DNA of 64,000 bases from Peronospora farinosa (GCA_947646735.1 CANTFK010000340.1:185466-249465); one strand, 5' to 3'; shown: positions 31,483 to 43,474, counted from the stretch's first letter. The notes: generated by a model not told the origin, from the sequence alone. Numbers and translations are program-made.

Positions 31483-32993
31483 GTGCGATATGGTGCACTA
31501 ACTACAGCGTTAATATGCAGCGGTAACATGCATCTGTAAGGTCAAACATGTGTCTGAGTCTGAGCTAATCAGAATTTGTGCTTTGAATGCGTCCACAATA
31601 ACGTCAAGCAGTTTTAACACAGAATACTTAAGAACGGCACTTTAATGTATGTATGTTAACGCGTTACGCGAGCCGTCTTGCCACCAAAGTGGCTCAACTT
31701 CCGCATGCGTCGGGTTATCTCTCTTCTCTACATTTCTCTCTACTCGCGCCAGGGTCCATTAAGCGGCGCGCGCTATATGCGCCGCGCTGAAGGCCGTCCA
31801 GGCTGCACGATCCTTTGCACACCGGCAAAGGAGGTGCAGGTCTGGGGCCAGTCGACGGCGGTGTCCAGCGGTAGGTTTCTTGCTTGGATCCAGTGGATGT
31901 CTATCTTGTCGACAGGTCCTACCCAGGGAGGGTCTCTTGTTGCTTGCACCGTGGAACAAAGGATTATGCGAGCGTACCTAAGCGGAGATGCCGGGACTTC
32001 GGGACTTCGGGCGTGGCGGCGTACATCGTGGCGGCGTACATCGTGGCGGCTTGACTGGCGGCTGGGGGTGAGAGCGGCAAGAGAGAGGTGTGTAGAGGGA
32101 GAGAGGCCCGTCCTAAACTGACGGATACCGCGAAGCATCCGTCCAAGGCCCAACTAGCATTAAGCTAGCTCAGGCCTTCCGGGAGGGCGTTACCCCAACC
32201 CGACCAGGATCGGGACTCTAAATGTAAGCTAAAAGTGAAAAAGTGACAAAACTTAGGTAGGATAAGCACATGGTAATCGTCTTGATCGCGCGATCAACTA
32301 CAGGTGCAGTAGCTCCTATTTTGTGGCATGCAGAGATTTGAATACATTAGAATTTAAGTAGGTTTAGAGCAAAATCAAATATTTTCTACCGGAGGTAAAA
32401 GTATTATTTATATTAAGTGACAGATATTTGAGTCATCGGATCTGACCAAAAAGAAATTTTACAAGAGTCTCCATTTCATGATAGTACTACCAGATATGAC
32501 CAATAACGAAGAAAACAACTTGATTGTTAACTATCTGATGAGTTCAACGTGTGGCTGTGCAAGCAGCGCATTTATTTAGATTTTAATTCAGGCTTAATTT
32601 AGGTTTTACTCAAATCTAAATAAAATCTAGACCGCAAAAAATAATACCTACTTCATAAATTTCTAGGGTAGGTCACACTTGTAGGACATAGAGACAAACA
32701 GAAAACAAGATTTCGACGGATGATGGCTACAACAACGTCATGGCAACAGTACCGCGATGACACTGATGTAGCCAGTATCAATACTGCCATTGATGCAACA
32801 GAACCGCCAGTAGTATTGGCGCACCTGTTGCCATGACATTGATGTACAGTATCTTAGTTTCTTTTTGTCTCCTTTTCCTCCAATTAAACCTTCTCATTCG
32901 CTTTAATATCAATAAATCGAAATTTACAATTTCTTTACTCCAAAAGGAAACCCCGCATTATCAATTCTGCAGTTAAAAGGAAAAGAACGAAAA
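31483..32993. other. Intergenic, repeat-derived, no confident gene
   Basis: Frames overlap on both strands at 31678-32153 (147 codons plus, 126 codons minus) in a GC-rich island. The minus one (WVGPVDKIDIHWIQARN) has the better composition and may be a transposon remnant, but I cannot name it. The rest, to 32993, is AT-rich, with an inverted repeat at 32737-32837 and the promoter of the next gene. Confidence 0.35.
32737..32837. repeat. Short inverted repeat upstream of FHA-CHAT gene
   Basis: gtcatggcaacag (32737-32749) is perfectly repeated inverted as ctgttgccatgac (32825-32837). The loop between contains a second imperfect pair (agtatcaatactg / cagtagtattgg). Confidence 0.75.
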
Positions 32994-35621
32994 ATGGGCG
33001 ACGAGTGCGCGGGCAACAGCGTTTACTCCACTTCCGCACCTCTACGCTCTTTCATAAACGATAGCGTACTCCTTACCGACACCAATAGCAGCAGAAAGCG
33101 TCCGATAGACGCACTAAATGGTCTTGTTACACGCTCTCCACCCTCTTCTCCATCAGTGCGCGTGTCCAACCTTCCTTCTCTGCCACAAATTTATAAAACG
33201 AACATCTCAAGCTCAAGAATAAACAGCAGTTTCTCATCTGTGTCTACGTTATCGTCTTCATGGAGTGTCAAGAGCACACGAGACTTGGAGCAAGAACCGG
33301 ATGACCCACTATCACTTAAACGTTCGAGAAGAGCGCCTGTTTCTGTTGAGGAGTCGATTCTGATCAGTGACATGTCAGAGCACCGAGGTATGATGCTAAG
33401 TAGTGTAACACAAGACAGAGACAAGAAAGACGAGCAATTTGAAGCATTGAGAGAAGATTCCCAAACTCTGATGGAAGGGATGCGTATTTCCCAGCAAAAC
33501 ACACAAGAATGTACACATACATTAGAAGATAGTCCCTCCCTGTGTCTCATGAGACTTGTACTGCATCCTGAAGTGGACAGAGCCGTGACTGCTTTTCAAA
33601 AGAATGCATTAAAAAAGAAGGGACTATATCGCATTGAAATGCACATGCTCAAGCCTAAAGTAAAGCTTGGAAGAGAAGAATATGGGCATATTTTTGATAA
33701 AAAGACAAGTGCATTCGATCCAGTTAAATTAAGCAGAACACACTGTATTATTGAGACGGCACTCGATCCAGAGACACATCGGCATACAGTTTTTATTACA
33801 GACAAAAGTACAAATGGAATTAGAATCGATGGAGTTCAGGCACAAAAGGACAAAAAGTATAAGCTGGTGGACGGACAGAAGATAACACTGTTATCGTCTC
33901 GACAGGGAGATGTGCTGCTTGGATATGTCGTGGAAGATCCTCATGTAAGAGGAGTGCAAGAAAGCACGAGAGTGAACGAATTGCAGGATGCATCTCAACA
34001 GGGACCAAACTTCCAGGAGTACACAATGGGTGTGTTGTTTTCGGCCCCATTAGTCGGAAAAGACAATCAGGGCAAGTACCATCCTATCGCTGAGTTGGAC
34101 GTTAAGCGCGAGTACTTTATCCTACAAAAGAGTCTGATAGAAGCATCGAAATTTGCAAAGCGACTTGCAACAGGTAATGACGGATTAAGCAACAGCGTCC
34201 CTGGCACTTTGTCCACGGTGTATCAATGCCCGCGTCGAATCAGCGTGGTTGCCAAGTTTGCGAACACGGATACATTTCGAGCCATGATTACGCTTGGATG
34301 TCGAACACTTCACTTCTCAGGCCATGGCAATGAGAATCACTTGTACTTTGAAGATGGAATGGGGTTGGTGCATCCGATCCCGCACAAAGGTCTGCAGGAA
34401 TTGTTTTTGGCAGGCGGTGGGGGTGAGTCAACATTGCGTCTTGTATTTGTTTCTGCATGCTCCTCTGCAGCGCTGGCTTATGCTTTCGTATCATGTGGAA
34501 TTCCGCACGTCATCGGTGTTCGCACTAATCAAGAGATCGAAGATTACGCGGCTATTGAGTTTACGCGCGCGTTCTACCTGGCACTTGCAACCGGTAAGTC
34601 TGTGGGGGCAAGCTTTACCATAGCGCAACAATCGGTTGCAAAATCGCCAAATATTCGAGGACCCATGGCAGTTGCTAAAAAGTTTATGCTACTTCCAGAG
34701 GACGGCGATCATTCAGAGATTATTTTTCCGTTAGCTATCGTTGAGTCTTCGGATACGATTAATTTCGAGTCAATGAAGTCCAATCGATATCCTAAATTAT
34801 GGTTCGATGGCTTGCCAGCAATTTGCCAAGGATTTTGTAATCGCTCTGTCGAAGTGTACAAGATATGTCTTGCTTTGATGATGACGCAGTCTCGGATCAC
34901 ACGTCTTGTGACAATTTGCGGTGAGGAAGGTATCGGTAAGACAGCGGTTGCCCATGCTGTGGCAAACTATGTTGGACCGCGTATTACTTCGGAAGGAGGG
35001 GTCCGGATATTTTCGGTGGCCAGGCTTGCCCAGGACGAAATAGATGAGAACGTGGGAGTGATGCGGCGTAACATCAACATTGCGAACGTCAGATGCCGCG
35101 TACTGAGTCGGTTAGAAATGATGGTGTCGGATCATCTCAAGCAACACAAGGCTCGAATTGAGCTCGACGGTCAGCAAATGCTGATGGTCATGGATGGTTG
35201 CGATTATCTTGTGAGCGGATACGCTCGTCGCGACCATTTCCGCGCTTTCCTGTCGGATATCCTGACGAATAATGCATCTTTGAAGGTCGTGCTGACAACA
35301 AGGACGTCTATCTGTACGGATGGTGCTGTCTGCGGTCATGGGGAGCGGTTGTATACGCTTTCAAAGTTTGACATGAAGAACGCGACGATGATGCTGGTGC
35401 GTCTTATGAGCCGGCCTATTCGTATTGAAGAGCTGAAGCGCGCGCGCATTACTAGCTCCTCCGATAAGCTAGAGCTTATTGCTTCTCACCCGGCACTCAT
35501 AGCCACGAAGGGTATTCCCAAAGGCATAGCTGACCTTGCTGGCAGACTCAACGAGACAACCATGGACGAAATTCTCGTGGACGAGACTGACTTGAATCTT
35601 ATAGATCGAATAGAATCGTAG
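32994..35621 (+). CDS. FHA - CHAT (caspase-like) - STAND NTPase protein
   Basis: 875 residues with no intron needed. Residues 1-200 are Ser-rich and disordered-looking with an LSLKRSRRAP basic patch. An FHA domain lies at about 210-315 (GREE at 226, SRTH at 247, STNG at 272), the phosphothreonine-binding signature. A CHAT domain follows at about 345-575. Its catalytic dyad is visible: His444 in LHFSGHG and Cys489 in VFVSACSS, and VIGVRT and AFYLALATGKSVGASF complete the fold. A P-loop NTPase of NACHT/NB-ARC type fills about 605-875: FCNRSVEVYKI, Walker A GEEGIGKT (643-650), Walker B LMVMDGCD (about 730-737) and sensor VVLTTRTS. No TPR, LRR or WD40 sensor follows. CHAT is a caspase-like peptidase family often paired with STAND NTPases. 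A signalling or cell-death role is inference. Confidence 0.88.
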   Translation: MGDECAGNSVYSTSAPLRSFINDSVLLTDTNSSRKRPIDALNGLVTRSPPSSPSVRVSNLPSLPQIYKTNISSSRINSSFSSVSTLSSSWSVKSTRDLEQEPDDPLSLKRSRRAPVSVEESILISDMSEHRGMMLSSVTQDRDKKDEQFEALREDSQTLMEGMRISQQNTQECTHTLEDSPSLCLMRLVLHPEVDRAVTAFQKNALKKKGLYRIEMHMLKPKVKLGREEYGHIFDKKTSAFDPVKLSRTHCIIETALDPETHRHTVFITDKSTNGIRIDGVQAQKDKKYKLVDGQKITLLSSRQGDVLLGYVVEDPHVRGVQESTRVNELQDASQQGPNFQEYTMGVLFSAPLVGKDNQGKYHPIAELDVKREYFILQKSLIEASKFAKRLATGNDGLSNSVPGTLSTVYQCPRRISVVAKFANTDTFRAMITLGCRTLHFSGHGNENHLYFEDGMGLVHPIPHKGLQELFLAGGGGESTLRLVFVSACSSAALAYAFVSCGIPHVIGVRTNQEIEDYAAIEFTRAFYLALATGKSVGASFTIAQQSVAKSPNIRGPMAVAKKFMLLPEDGDHSEIIFPLAIVESSDTINFESMKSNRYPKLWFDGLPAICQGFCNRSVEVYKICLALMMTQSRITRLVTICGEEGIGKTAVAHAVANYVGPRITSEGGVRIFSVARLAQDEIDENVGVMRRNINIANVRCRVLSRLEMMVSDHLKQHKARIELDGQQMLMVMDGCDYLVSGYARRDHFRAFLSDILTNNASLKVVLTTRTSICTDGAVCGHGERLYTLSKFDMKNATMMLVRLMSRPIRIEELKRARITSSSDKLELIASHPALIATKGIPKGIADLAGRLNETTMDEILVDETDLNLIDRIES

Positions 35622-36296
35622 GATATATCGAGGGTGATTCGGACTTGTGGTGCGTGTTGAACATACTTGCGGAAGTCTCAAATGACCCGACCTTATGTAT
35701 TATAATGTGACGATAGGTTTAACTGCGATCAAGTTCTTTTTCGTGATCCCTCTACACGAGAAAAAGGTGAGCTTCCAGTCGGATTGTAATTAGAATGAAT
35801 GCTGTGAACGTGCGTGTTGACGATACCTTTCACGAGTTGTTAAACAATTCGCTATTTAGAATTGCAGGTGTGCATATCCAGGATAATCTTAATCTCAACT
35901 CTTAAGTCTCAAATCTATACACGTACTCAATTTCTCCTGCCACTGACATGTAAGAAACAAACTCGTTTCACGGAACAGCCGTTACAATGGCGGTTTCTCG
36001 GGTGTGCAATCTACCGATAAAACGCTGCCTTGCCGTGCTTAACCTGCCGACTGTGATGTTGTTGTCAGCCACCGTTATTGAGATCATACTGGGCTTTGCG
36101 CATACGTGTGGTCGGTCTATTGCCAGGTGGTATGGAAATGATCTCGCCGAAACACTTTTCAGCTGCGTACAGTCATGGCAAGCAGCGACGAAAAGAACAC
36201 CAAACGTTACTTGTAGTTAAGCGTTTGTTTCTTGTCTTGCTGCCCACTCTGATCCATTATTCTTTTGTATCAAAATGTCCCGCATGGACGGATTCC
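35622..36296. other. Intergenic, one small doubtful ORF
   Basis: The frame at 35987-36220 (plus) could encode a 77-residue protein with one hydrophobic helix (VMLLSATVIEIILGF). An overlapping frame continues to 36452 into the MAT1 3' end. No family is recognised and I do not call it a gene with confidence. Confidence 0.25.
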
Positions 36297-37504
36297 CTAA
36301 CAGATCTCCATTGGAATTGGGCCGTTGCTCTCGTTCTTTCTGTCGATGGGGCAAAAGTAGATGCCACCCCAGGCTTCGCTTCGATTGCGCTTAAAGTGCA
36401 TATCTGGGTCGTAGCCACCTGCAAGTTGCTGCTGACGTCGCAGCTTCTTTGACTCGTTGACAGCAAAGTTTGGTCCACGTTTGCCTCCGGGAACTGGAAC
36501 TGGCTGAGGCCCGCCAATTACTCCAGGCTGGAACCCCATCATAGCAGCTTCCATCTCTGCTGTAACAGCCTGATCGATCGGAATCGCAGTTGTCGTCGCA
36601 CGCAACTTTGACACGTCACTTTCGTCCCGTTCTCCTAATGCCACCTCCATCAACTGCGCCTTTTGACGCTCTAGATCCGCTTCAAACTGCGAATCCTCAC
36701 GCTGTTGAAGCTGACGACGTTCCTCAGCCAATCTCTGTTGTTCTGCAATCAATTGCGCCATTCGTCGTTCCTCGTCTGCTTTCTTGGCATCATTTGTAGC
36801 TATAGAAATGGCATTTTCTTGCCGATATTGCTTCCACTGTTTTTGTGCTGCAGTCTTTTCACCTTCATTACCATACACTAGATCAAAAACTACCGTAACA
36901 TCGTCAGTAAACACTCTTTTGTCCTCCTACTACACAATAGCAATATCTCTTTACTGAGGTTCTCCAGTGTCTCTAGATAGTCATTATACTCGTCCAGCGT
37001 GTCAAAGTCGTCCTCTGTTTTATTATAGCTACAAACCGACCACATTTATGTTAGAGTTCACAATTACCTCTAGATAGTTATAAAACACCATCGTATCCTC
37101 ACTCTTTGGTCACTTTCTTCCGTATCGACGTCTCTTTGGCAAAATTGAGCTCCTCAATGGTCTTGTCTTGCAATTGAGACTTCTTTACTGCCTTCTGGCA
37201 GGCAGGACACGCGATCTCGCGCTGGTGTTGAAACTCACGCTTAATGCAGTGGTCACAGCTATGATAGGGGTACACTTTCGGGTTACTCTCTTTTAATTTT
37301 ACGAGCATTCTATTCTAGAGAGACGTACAAACGATGGCCACATTTCGAGATGAGCATCTTCATCTTCGTGTTGAGGTAATTGCTGTCATCTTCGGCTGAT
37401 GTGCCACACACGCAGCAGCGCAATGCCAGCTCTTCCGCCTCATCCGCTGCTGTCATATTTACCCCTTGTTCACGATATTTTAATTCTACAAGAGAGGGAC
37501 ACAC
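36297..37504 (-). CDS. MAT1: CDK-activating kinase assembly factor MAT1 (TFIIH)
   Basis: Four exons can be assembled: 37504-37329, 37258-37103, 37028-36955 and 36913-36297, giving about 340 residues. Introns are 70, 74 and 41 nt with GT-AG ends. The RING finger is only complete after splicing intron 1 (CCVCG, then KCGHRF-CDHC, then CPACQ). After intron 2 the MAT1 signature continues as RKKVTKDYNKTEDDFDTLDEYNDYL. A Gln/Arg/Glu-rich coiled coil follows, and the C-terminus has AGGY and AWGGIYF. MAT1 stabilises CDK7-cyclin H and tethers the kinase to TFIIH in the nucleus. The third intron is unusually short, so that junction is the weakest. An internal Met at 37456 is an alternative start. It is divergent from the Ski2 gene, 81 bp away. 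Confidence 0.85.
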
Positions 37505-37585
37505 AGAGGATACACTCTGTAACCTTGTATACCTTTTTGTTTACACTACGTAACCATGTATACATAAAGGTTACTCTTTGGATAC
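37505..37585. promoter_or_regulatory. Shared divergent promoter region MAT1 / Ski2
   Basis: Only 81 bp separate the two start codons, so the genes must share a promoter region or have starts inside each other's leaders. Repeats of gttac/gtaac and gtatac occur here, but no defined box is assigned. Confidence 0.45.
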
Positions 37586-40500
37586 ATGAACGCTGACAAG
37601 ATGGCGGCAGTAGAGCGTGTCTTAATGGAGCTGACGCGACTAAACGAGGATAATTTAGCACCCTCTACTCCCTCTTCATCGCCTTCTTCATGTGCTTCAG
37701 CTATGAAACAATTTTCCATTGTCTCAGCGTCTTCAGTAGCTCCCGAGGCGGTGGTAATCGTACCCCACCATAACCCCACACCATTTGCATTGCCACGAGT
37801 ACGTCTGACATCTCCATATAAGGACCAAGCAATAGTCAAGAAGGAATTGGAGAAAATATGTCATCCTCTATTCGCATTAGAACGTCTAGGACCTTTTTCT
37901 CGTGGCTGGAGAGCCAATACGAAAAAGGTTACGGTCTCACAAAGTCGGTTATTGGCACAAATGCCCATGTCGACACCTCATCAGGAACTATTTCCGACAC
38001 GGGAATCAATAGTGAAAGACCCGTTGAAGCTTCAATACAAATTTCAAGCTGTAAACGTCTCAAGAACAGGAGAAAACATCACATTTAGCACTGCATTAAG
38101 CAAACAAGATGAGTACGCTCGAGGTACAATGAGCAAAAAGCCTTTTTCTCCTGGAGGTGACTCTCTCGTGGAGCTAGAGACGGACGAGACAGAAAATCAG
38201 CTGAATTTTATGCAAAAATTATTGCTCAAAGAGGAGGAACAATATCGAAATCTCCTCGTGTTAGGAGACGGTGATGAACTGGATGAGAATCTACTGAAGA
38301 GTCTCGTGTTTGAAGTCCCCGGTATTAATGGCTGCTTGACTGCAGAAGATGTGAAAAAGATTGAGAAAAATGAAGATGAAGTGGAGGAAGAGGAGGAAAT
38401 TAAGATAGTAGGAGTGAACCCCAAGTCACTGCTTTTGCCTTATATTGAAGCTGTAACAGATAAAGATCATGTGGCTGCTATCCAGAGTGCTGTTATGGAT
38501 GAAAAGGCTGCGAATGCAATGAGGCAGAATGATGAAAACACGACGGTTGGACTGGACCAGCTGCTGCGGGAAATGGAGGATGATGGAGAATTGATAGAGC
38601 TGGGCTTCTCACTTGAGGTTGAAGAGCAAGAAACTGCAGAGGACGACAAGCACAATGAAGTTGAATCGGAGCAAGTGAGTATGACCGCCAAGGTTGCAAA
38701 ATCTGGAGCTGAGTCTGACGGAGCTACTGGTGAAGAGGACACACTTGAAGATCCAGAGACTATACTGGAGTCAATTCTTGATTTATCTTTCGAGTCGACA
38801 GCCTTAACGTTGCACAGAAAAACGGGCTCGATGATGGAGTGGGCAAGCATGGTGAGCGTCGATGTGCGCAACTTCCATGAAAAGGTACCGGAAATGGCCA
38901 TGAAGTACGAGTTTGAATTGGACGTGTTTCAAAAAGAATGCGTGATCCATTTAGAACGGCATGAATGCGTGTTTGTAGCCGCACATACCTCTGCTGGCAA
39001 GACTGTTATTGCAGAATATGCCATTGCGATGTCTCAGAAGCACATGACTCGTACCATTTACACATCACCCATTAAAGCGCTTTCGAACCAAAAGTACCGC
39101 GACTTCCGCACCAAGTTTGGCCCTGACAATGTTGGCTTAATTACAGGTGATGTCAGCATCAACCCTGACGCAAGTTGTCTTGTCATGACAACGGAGATCC
39201 TGCGTTCAATGCTCTATCGTGGCGCCGATATTATTCGCGATATTGAATGGGTTATCTTTGATGAGATTCACTACATCAACGATAGTGAACGTGGAGTAGT
39301 TTGGGAGGAAGTGATAATTATGCTTCCCGAACATATCGGTATGGTGTTTTTGTCGGCAACCACTCCAAATCACTTGGAATTCTCGGATTGGATTGGACGT
39401 ACGAAGAAGCAGAAAATTCACGTAATATCTACTACTAAGCGGCCCGTCCCCCTCCAACACTTTCTTTATTCTGGAAAGGCATTAATTAAGCTATATGATG
39501 CCACTTCTGGGTATCTTCCTAATGCTCATGGTGCAGCCAAGGCAAAACTTTACCCTGCGTCAGAAAAATCAAAGTCAGGTGGTCGAGGCGGTGGAGCCGT
39601 ATCTAGGGGTGGTGGTAGTAGCGCAAACGCGCGTAGCATTCGCACGTCGGGAGGCAATCAAGGAGAGTGGACGAAGCTTATCAATACCTTGAAGGACAAA
39701 GCACTTCTTCCAGTGGTAGTATTTGCCTTTAGCAAGCGTCTGTGCGAGGAGAGTGCAAGTAAGTTGGCTAAGCTTGATCTGAGCACGCCATCGGAGCGAT
39801 CTGAAATCCACCTCTTTCTTGAAACAAGTGTGCAAAGACTTCATGGATCTGATCGTGAGTTGCCACAGGTGCTAACGATAAAGGAAATGCTCAAACGTGG
39901 CATTGGTGTGCACCATGGTGGTCTGCTCCCAATTATCAAGGAGATGGTCGAAATCTTATTCGGCCGTGGTCTTGTCAAGGTGCTGTTCTCGACAGAGACG
40001 TTTGCAATGGGCGTGAATATGCCTGCTCGTACGGTTGTGTTTAACGGAATCCGTAAGCACGATGGAAAGAATTTTCGAGACCTTTTGCCCGGCGAATACA
40101 CACAAATGGCTGGCCGAGCTGGCCGTCGTGGTCTGGACTCGGTTGGTACCGTTATCATTGCATGCTGGAACGATATTCCCGAGCCCACATCGCTGAGGAC
40201 AATGTTAGCAGGAAAGGCAACGCCACTTTCCAGCCAGTTCCGCCTGACATACAACATGATTCTGAACCTATTGCGAGTGGAGGTGCTGACGGTGGAGGAT
40301 ATGATGAAGCGCTCGTTTTCGGAATTTCACACACAAAAGGCGCTTGCATCAAAGAATATTCCCAAGTTAATCCAAAAGGGTAAGAAACTGCTTCAGCAAC
40401 TTGAGCGGTCTCTAGTGGAAGACTATCCGCACCTTGAAGCGAGTGGAGAGCTTGCACAGATGCAGGAGTTCTACCAGCTTAAGCGCACTAAGCGTGAACT

Positions 40501-41964
40501 GGAAACGAAGTTGACGAAGTGGCTGCTTGCAAACAACATACAAGCTGCCAAAAATGCGATCGCACCTGGTCGAATTGTGATTCTTAATGTGAAGGGGCTG
40601 TCGTCTGATCAATTGGCACTGGTGGTGCGCACGAATGCTGCATTGTTGGGCGAGGGTGGATCTGCCAGGTCAAAGCTCTCGTTCGAAACCGATCTTCAGA
40701 GCTCGACTGTTACTGGCGGCGGACACAAGGGGGTATTCAAGTCAATTATGGTAATCACACTCTGCCCAGACGACTACCAGCCTCCAAGGGTGGAGAAACC
40801 ATCAGCCACCAAGAAAAGTTTTCACAGCCTTTTGGGGAGCGGGCGTCTGTTGCGTAGCAAGAGGGATGATGACGATGATCGTATGTTTGGGAGGGTAGCC
40901 ATGCAGGGAAAATCTGCGAGCCAAGAAAGCTTGGAGCTCACGGCTCCATCAACCGCTACGCTCTTAGGAGTAAAGTACGCTGTGCTGGAAGTCCCTGAGA
41001 GCTGTGTTGAGAGTGTCACCTCTATTGTAGCCTCAAGTGTAAACACGAAAACGCTCGTGGCCTCGTCATCGAAGAAGGAGCTTGCCAGTAGTATTGTTTT
41101 CCTGGTAAAGCTCGAGAAGGATGCCTTAGCAACGCAGAAGGCAGCCATTGCTTACGTCGATTTAAGGGGTGAACTCAAGGTCAATGACCTCGAAGTCGCG
41201 ACAGGCTACGCGCAGTGGCAGCAGTTGTACTCGATGGTGCTTAACCATCCATGTGCAACAGATTCACCATCAGTTTCTCGTGTCATGGGCAAAGTTGAGA
41301 AAACTTTCAGGTTGAAAGCCTATTTGGTACGGATGACCCGAGAATTGTCGAATGACTCGTTGTCACTCTTCCCAGACTTTCAACAGCGACTAAGTGTGCT
41401 GAAACGACTCGGGTACATTTCAGAAGATGGTGTCGTACAGGTTAAGGGTCGGGTAGCGTGCGAGATTAACACGTGCGAAGAGCTGGTGTTGACAGAGATG
41501 ATTTTCGAAAATGTGCTAGCGAACCTGGAGCCTGAAGAGATTGTTGCGGTGCTTTCTGCGCTTATTTTTCAAGAGAAGTCGCAGTCTGAGCCAACGCTCA
41601 CCCCCCTACACTGGAGATAACTCGCGATGTGGTCAAGAACATCGCAGAATCGCTTGGTCTCATCCAGCTGGAGCAGCAATTGGAAATTGATCCTGCAGTC
41701 TACTGCAAGGGTGCTCTCAACTTCGGCCTGATGGAAGTTGTTTACGAGTGGGCAAGAGGAATGCCGTTCAAGCAACTGTGTGAGCTCACCGACGTTCAGG
41801 AAGGCTCTATCGTGCGCTGCATTACACGTTTGGATGAGATTTGCCGTGAAGTACGCAATGCTGCTCGCGTGATTGGCGACCCGCAGCTTTACCGCAAGAT
41901 GGAAGTCGCATCTGAGGCCATCAAACGTGACGTTGTGTTCGCCAGCAGTTTGTACCTGTCCTAG
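37586..41964 (+). CDS. SKI2: Ski2-type DExH RNA helicase, frameshifted near 3' end
   Basis: The main frame (37586-41620, 1344 codons) is a Ski2/SKIV2L helicase, the motor of the cytoplasmic Ski complex that feeds mRNA to the exosome. Motif I AHTSAGKT lies near residue 465, SPIKALSNQKYRDF near 495, DEIH near 559, SATTPN near 590, and QMAGRAGRRG near 841. A Ser/Gly-rich insertion (GGRGGGAVSRGGGSS) lies between the RecA domains. The C-terminal DSHCT-like domain is split: after SEPTLTP the frame runs into TAA at 41618. From about 41607 the next frame continues as TLEITRDVVKNIAESLGL and on to a clean stop at 41964. One extra C in the C6 run at 41601-41606 would restore it. This is either a sequence error or a recent mutation. 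Confidence 0.92.
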
Positions 41965-42045
41965 TTGAGAGAACATAATCGATAAGTCCGTGGCGATTCT
42001 TATTCGTATAATCAATGAGATTATTGAACAGTATTCGACGTTGAG

Positions 42046-43474
42046 CTAGCCGAAACGTACATGCGATTTAGGCCATACTTCCGAACTAGCAGTTCCCTTT
42101 GCTTTCGGAGCAGGGTTGCTTGTAATTGCTGGAATCGGCCTCTGTGCAGCAGCTTGTTCAGTGCCGTTGATAGTAGCAGGTGGGTCAACAACACTTTCTG
42201 CCGAGCAATGCAAATGCTCTAGGGATTGACGACAATTGTTGGCGTATTCTTCGACCATGATTTTTCGCCGTGTTGTCAATTGCAGCTTCGAAGAGCTCAG
42301 CACGACACCCAACACGCTTGTGAGGCACACCAGACGGTCTCGGCGCTTGGTCTGATTTACTACTTTCTCCACAGTCTCCACCAGCGTGAACAACGCCGTT
42401 GTCAGTAAAAGAACTTCTGAATGCTCGAAATCCGACCACAGTGAGTCCACAATTGTCACCATACGACTTAGGTTCACGTCGTATGCCCCTAGCTCGAATT
42501 TATCACGCAGCGTGCGCACCTCACGGTAGCAGCGTTGCAGCAGAGCTCGAGTCTTATCGATATTCTGTTCCTTCTTTTTCTTCTCATTGCTACCACATTG
42601 AGCTTTCGGTTCTTCAGTAGACAGAGTACTACTTATTGTAGTCGTCTCGCCATCATCCGGCAGCGCAATTGTCCGTTTCTTTTTTCTCTTTACTGTTGAT
42701 ACAGACCCCGACTTTACATTAGCAGCAATCTGCGCTTGCATGTTACTATCCACCAACATAAACAGCAAAATAAAATGTCAGCTCACATGAAACAACAGAT
42801 CAAAGAGTTTTGACTTACGAATGCCACATCTTGAGCTCTGGATCCTTATTCTCAATTTTCTTGAGCGTTTTTTCTAGTTGTAGTACCCATTTACTCTCTC
42901 GGTCTTCACCTTTCAGCAATTCAACTGCATGAGCTACAACTTTTAGCACATATTTCTTCCACCTCGTTTTCTTTCTCTCGTCCACCTTTTTTAGAACGGG
43001 CATCAGCCGTTGCAAGTGTCTGATTCCAGTCACGACAGTTTCCAGTTCTTGAGTCTCCAGAAGTTGCCGTGAAAGTTTCTTGGCTTGTTGAGTTTTCATC
43101 ACAATATCATCGTCCGAGGCTTTGGATATTGTCGTGGCTTCAGTTTTATCCACTTTTGACAGATTTAAAGCCTCATTATGTGGCTGAAACACCTTATTTA
43201 GAGACATTTCTAATTGTAGCTGTAGCGTTTCTAAATTGCCCAAAAGTTCGCTCGACACTGCAGCACGTTGATTCGCGGCCAGTTTAAGCGTCGCGTCCTG
43301 TACCTGCTTTACCTCGGCCATGGCGGCTTCACATGCTTGCATCTGATTCTTCATATGCTGAAGATCTTCCTCTACTGCTCGACAACAATATTTGCGACGT
43401 GTGCTCTCGTCTAGACGTAAAAGGATGCGCTTAAAGCCGCTCGAGCAGAGCTGTTCGTTGTTTGTCGTAGCCAT
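42046..43474 (-). CDS. Coiled-coil protein of unknown function (paralogue group)
   Basis: Two exons, 43474-42819 and 42745-42046, with a 73-nt GT-AG intron (TC|GTAAGT ... GATAG|T), give about 451 residues in one frame. The N-terminal about 60 residues (GFKRILLRLDESTRRKYCC, AVEEDLQHMKNQMQACE) resemble those of the gene at 44376 and, more weakly, of the gene at 46158. The middle is helical with heptads. Exon 2 begins with a basic stretch (KRKKKRT, a possible nuclear signal), then an all-helical segment. The C-terminus ends KSHVRFG. No known domain is recognised. The two open frames would otherwise look like separate genes. Confidence 0.75.
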
